DNA from: Arthrobacter sp. Y81
Lineage (GTDB): Bacteria > Actinomycetota > Actinomycetes > Actinomycetales > Micrococcaceae
Length of the DNA: 64,000 bases
Reading direction: 5' to 3'
Assembly (NCBI RefSeq): GCF_002929335.1
Contig: NZ_PJIL01000014.1
Span: 62,001 to 126,000 of the forward strand
The position numbers and the translations under genes were made by a program. Numbering within the stretch: position 1 is the stretch's first letter; every line of letters begins with the position of its first letter. Shown here in pieces: positions 63,219 through 64,000 of this stretch. Under the pieces are notes generated by a model. It had not been told where the DNA came from. It worked only from the letters and a program-made list of their open reading frames with translations, and ran no database searches.

Positions 63219-64000
63219 CAGGCGGCCACCTCTTCCGCGGCCACGAGTTCCAGGAAGTGGGAGCGCATGCGGTCCGCGTCGGCTTCCAGGCCGGTGAAGA
63301 TCCTGAAGGCGTCCGCCGCCTGGCCCACGGCCATGCGGCCGCCGTCCAGCACCTCGCAGCCCCTGGCGCGGGCTTCGCGGACCAGTTCGGTTTCGATCGG
63401 GCGGTAGACAATGTCCGCCACCCAGTGCCGGGATTCGAGCAGAGACTGGTCCAGCGGGACGCCGGGGTGCGCGGCCATGCCCACGGGGGTGCAGTGCACC
63501 AGACCGTCGGCGAGGGGCATCAGCTGCGGCAGCTCCGCCGTCGTCCGGGCCGTGACGGTGCTGTCCGGGAAGAACCCGGCCAGTTCGGCGGCGCGCGCGG
63601 CGCAGCGGGCAGCGTCCGTGTCCACGAGGTCCAGGTGACGGACGCCCGCGGTGAGCAGGGCGTAGGCGACGGCGGAGCCGGCGCCGCCGGCACCCAGCTG
63701 AACCACACGGTCAAGTTTTGCGCCGGGAAGGCCTGAGGCGAGGGCGGCCGCGAAGCCGGAGAAGTCGGTGTTGTGGCCGATGAAGCGGCCGTCCCGGATG
63801 GTGACGGTGTTGACGGCTCCGAGGCGGCGGGCGTCCGGCGAGATTTCATCGAGGTGGTCCAGGACCAGCTGCTTGCACGGGTGCGTGATGTTCAGCCCGT
63901 TGAAGCCGAGGCGGTGCGCGCCCTGCAGGAGCTCTCCCACGGAGGCGCCGGGCAGGCCCAGCTCCAGGAGGTCGATGGGGCGGTAGAGGTACCGCAGGCC
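63218..64000 (-). CDS. Shikimate/quinate 5-dehydrogenase, 5' end beyond the window
   Basis: Open to the window edge, about 260 residues visible. GLNITHPCKQLVLDHLDEIS carries the catalytic Lys of the N-x-T-x-P-x-K motif, GAVNTVTIRDGRFIGHNTDFSGFA is the catalytic Asn-Thr and Asp region, and the Rossmann loop reads LGAGGAGSAVAYALLTAGV. AroE/QuiA-type enzymes oxidise shikimate or quinate. Its coupling to quiC and the pca genes favours a catabolic role (shikimate or quinate to dehydroshikimate) rather than the biosynthetic AroE. A possible GTG at 63940 is inside the conserved domain and is not the true start. Confidence 0.9.
   Translation of the reverse strand, partial: GLRYLYRPIDLLELGLPGASVGELLQGAHRLGFNGLNITHPCKQLVLDHLDEISPDARRLGAVNTVTIRDGRFIGHNTDFSGFAAALASGLPGAKLDRVVQLGAGGAGSAVAYALLTAGVRHLDLVDTDAARCAARAAELAGFFPDSTVTARTTAELPQLMPLADGLVHCTPVGMAAHPGVPLDQSLLESRHWVADIVYRPIETELVREARARGCEVLDGGRMAVGQAADAFRIFTGLEADADRMRSHFLELVAAEEVAA

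Noticed and set aside
61248..63407. 719-codon open frame on the plus strand across the quiC region
   Set aside because: Antisense to an enzyme with complete metal ligands; composition (Val/Gly/His/Gln-rich) is that of a mirror frame.
1..64000. tRNA, rRNA, CRISPR arrays, insertion sequences
   Set aside because: No cloverleaf-like segments with CCA-proximal features, no regularly spaced repeats, no transposase motifs and no terminal inverted repeats were seen by reading both strands; a dedicated scan was not possible.

Overview
The window is gene-dense, GC-rich actinobacterial chromosome. Gene content, gene order and codon bias (G/C at third positions) fit Micrococcaceae of the Arthrobacter / Pseudarthrobacter / Paenarthrobacter group. 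This placement rests on recognising protein families, not on a database search. No rRNA, tRNA, IS element, prophage, CRISPR array or replication origin was seen. Both window edges cut genes: an aminotransferase on the left and a shikimate dehydrogenase on the right.

Layout: 1-13.5 kb is mostly housekeeping. It holds a universal stress protein, a two-domain VOC protein, a 4-coumarate-CoA-ligase-like enzyme, a branched-chain 2-oxoacid dehydrogenase operon (E1alpha-E1beta-E2), an HisC-type aminotransferase, a holin-like membrane protein, a WXG100-like protein paired with an alpha/beta hydrolase, purB and a histidine phosphatase. 13.6-19.6 kb carries the giant NAD-dependent glutamate dehydrogenase, a GNAT acetyltransferase and an acyl-CoA thioesterase. 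19.8-23.8 kb is a three-gene ABC importer with a fused double permease. 23.8-28.4 kb contains FAD monooxygenases including pobA, an IclR regulator and a PcaK-like aromatic acid transporter. 28.4-30.2 kb has FUSC and MscL membrane proteins.

30.2-44.8 kb is a minus-strand surface-polysaccharide locus. It has a membrane initiating sugar transferase, nucleotide-sugar enzymes (Gfo/Idh/MocA oxidoreductase, epimerase, two DegT aminotransferases, NeuD-like and WbpD-like acetyltransferases), a flippase, a GT4 enzyme and a three-domain glycosyltransferase fusion. At the distal end lies a near-copy of one DegT enzyme whose PLP lysine is glutamate. 46.2-51.6 kb is a plus-strand catabolic unit with an MFS transporter, an FCD-GntR regulator, a hydantoin-racemase-like protein, a hydantoinase and a maleate-isomerase/arylmalonate-decarboxylase-like protein. 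It is preceded by a near-consensus promoter with a duplicated palindromic operator. 51.7-53.2 kb has a lipid kinase and a flavin-reductase-like protein.

53.2-64 kb is a complete protocatechuate beta-ketoadipate set on the minus strand: aroE-like, quiC, pcaH, pcaG, pcaB, pcaD, pcaC, pcaF, pcaI, pcaJ and an IclR regulator. Shikimate or quinate enters through the dehydrogenase and the dehydroshikimate dehydratase, and 4-hydroxybenzoate enters through pobA at 25 kb. Both reach protocatechuate, which is split to succinate and acetyl-CoA.

Best candidates for new biology: (1) the Lys-to-Glu DegT paralogue; (2) the hydantoinase cluster with two racemase-fold enzymes that each keep a different one of the two catalytic cysteines; (3) the fused glycosyltransferase and the VanZ-acyltransferase fusion; (4) the orphan WXG-like/hydrolase pair; (5) several unexplained palindromes at gene starts.
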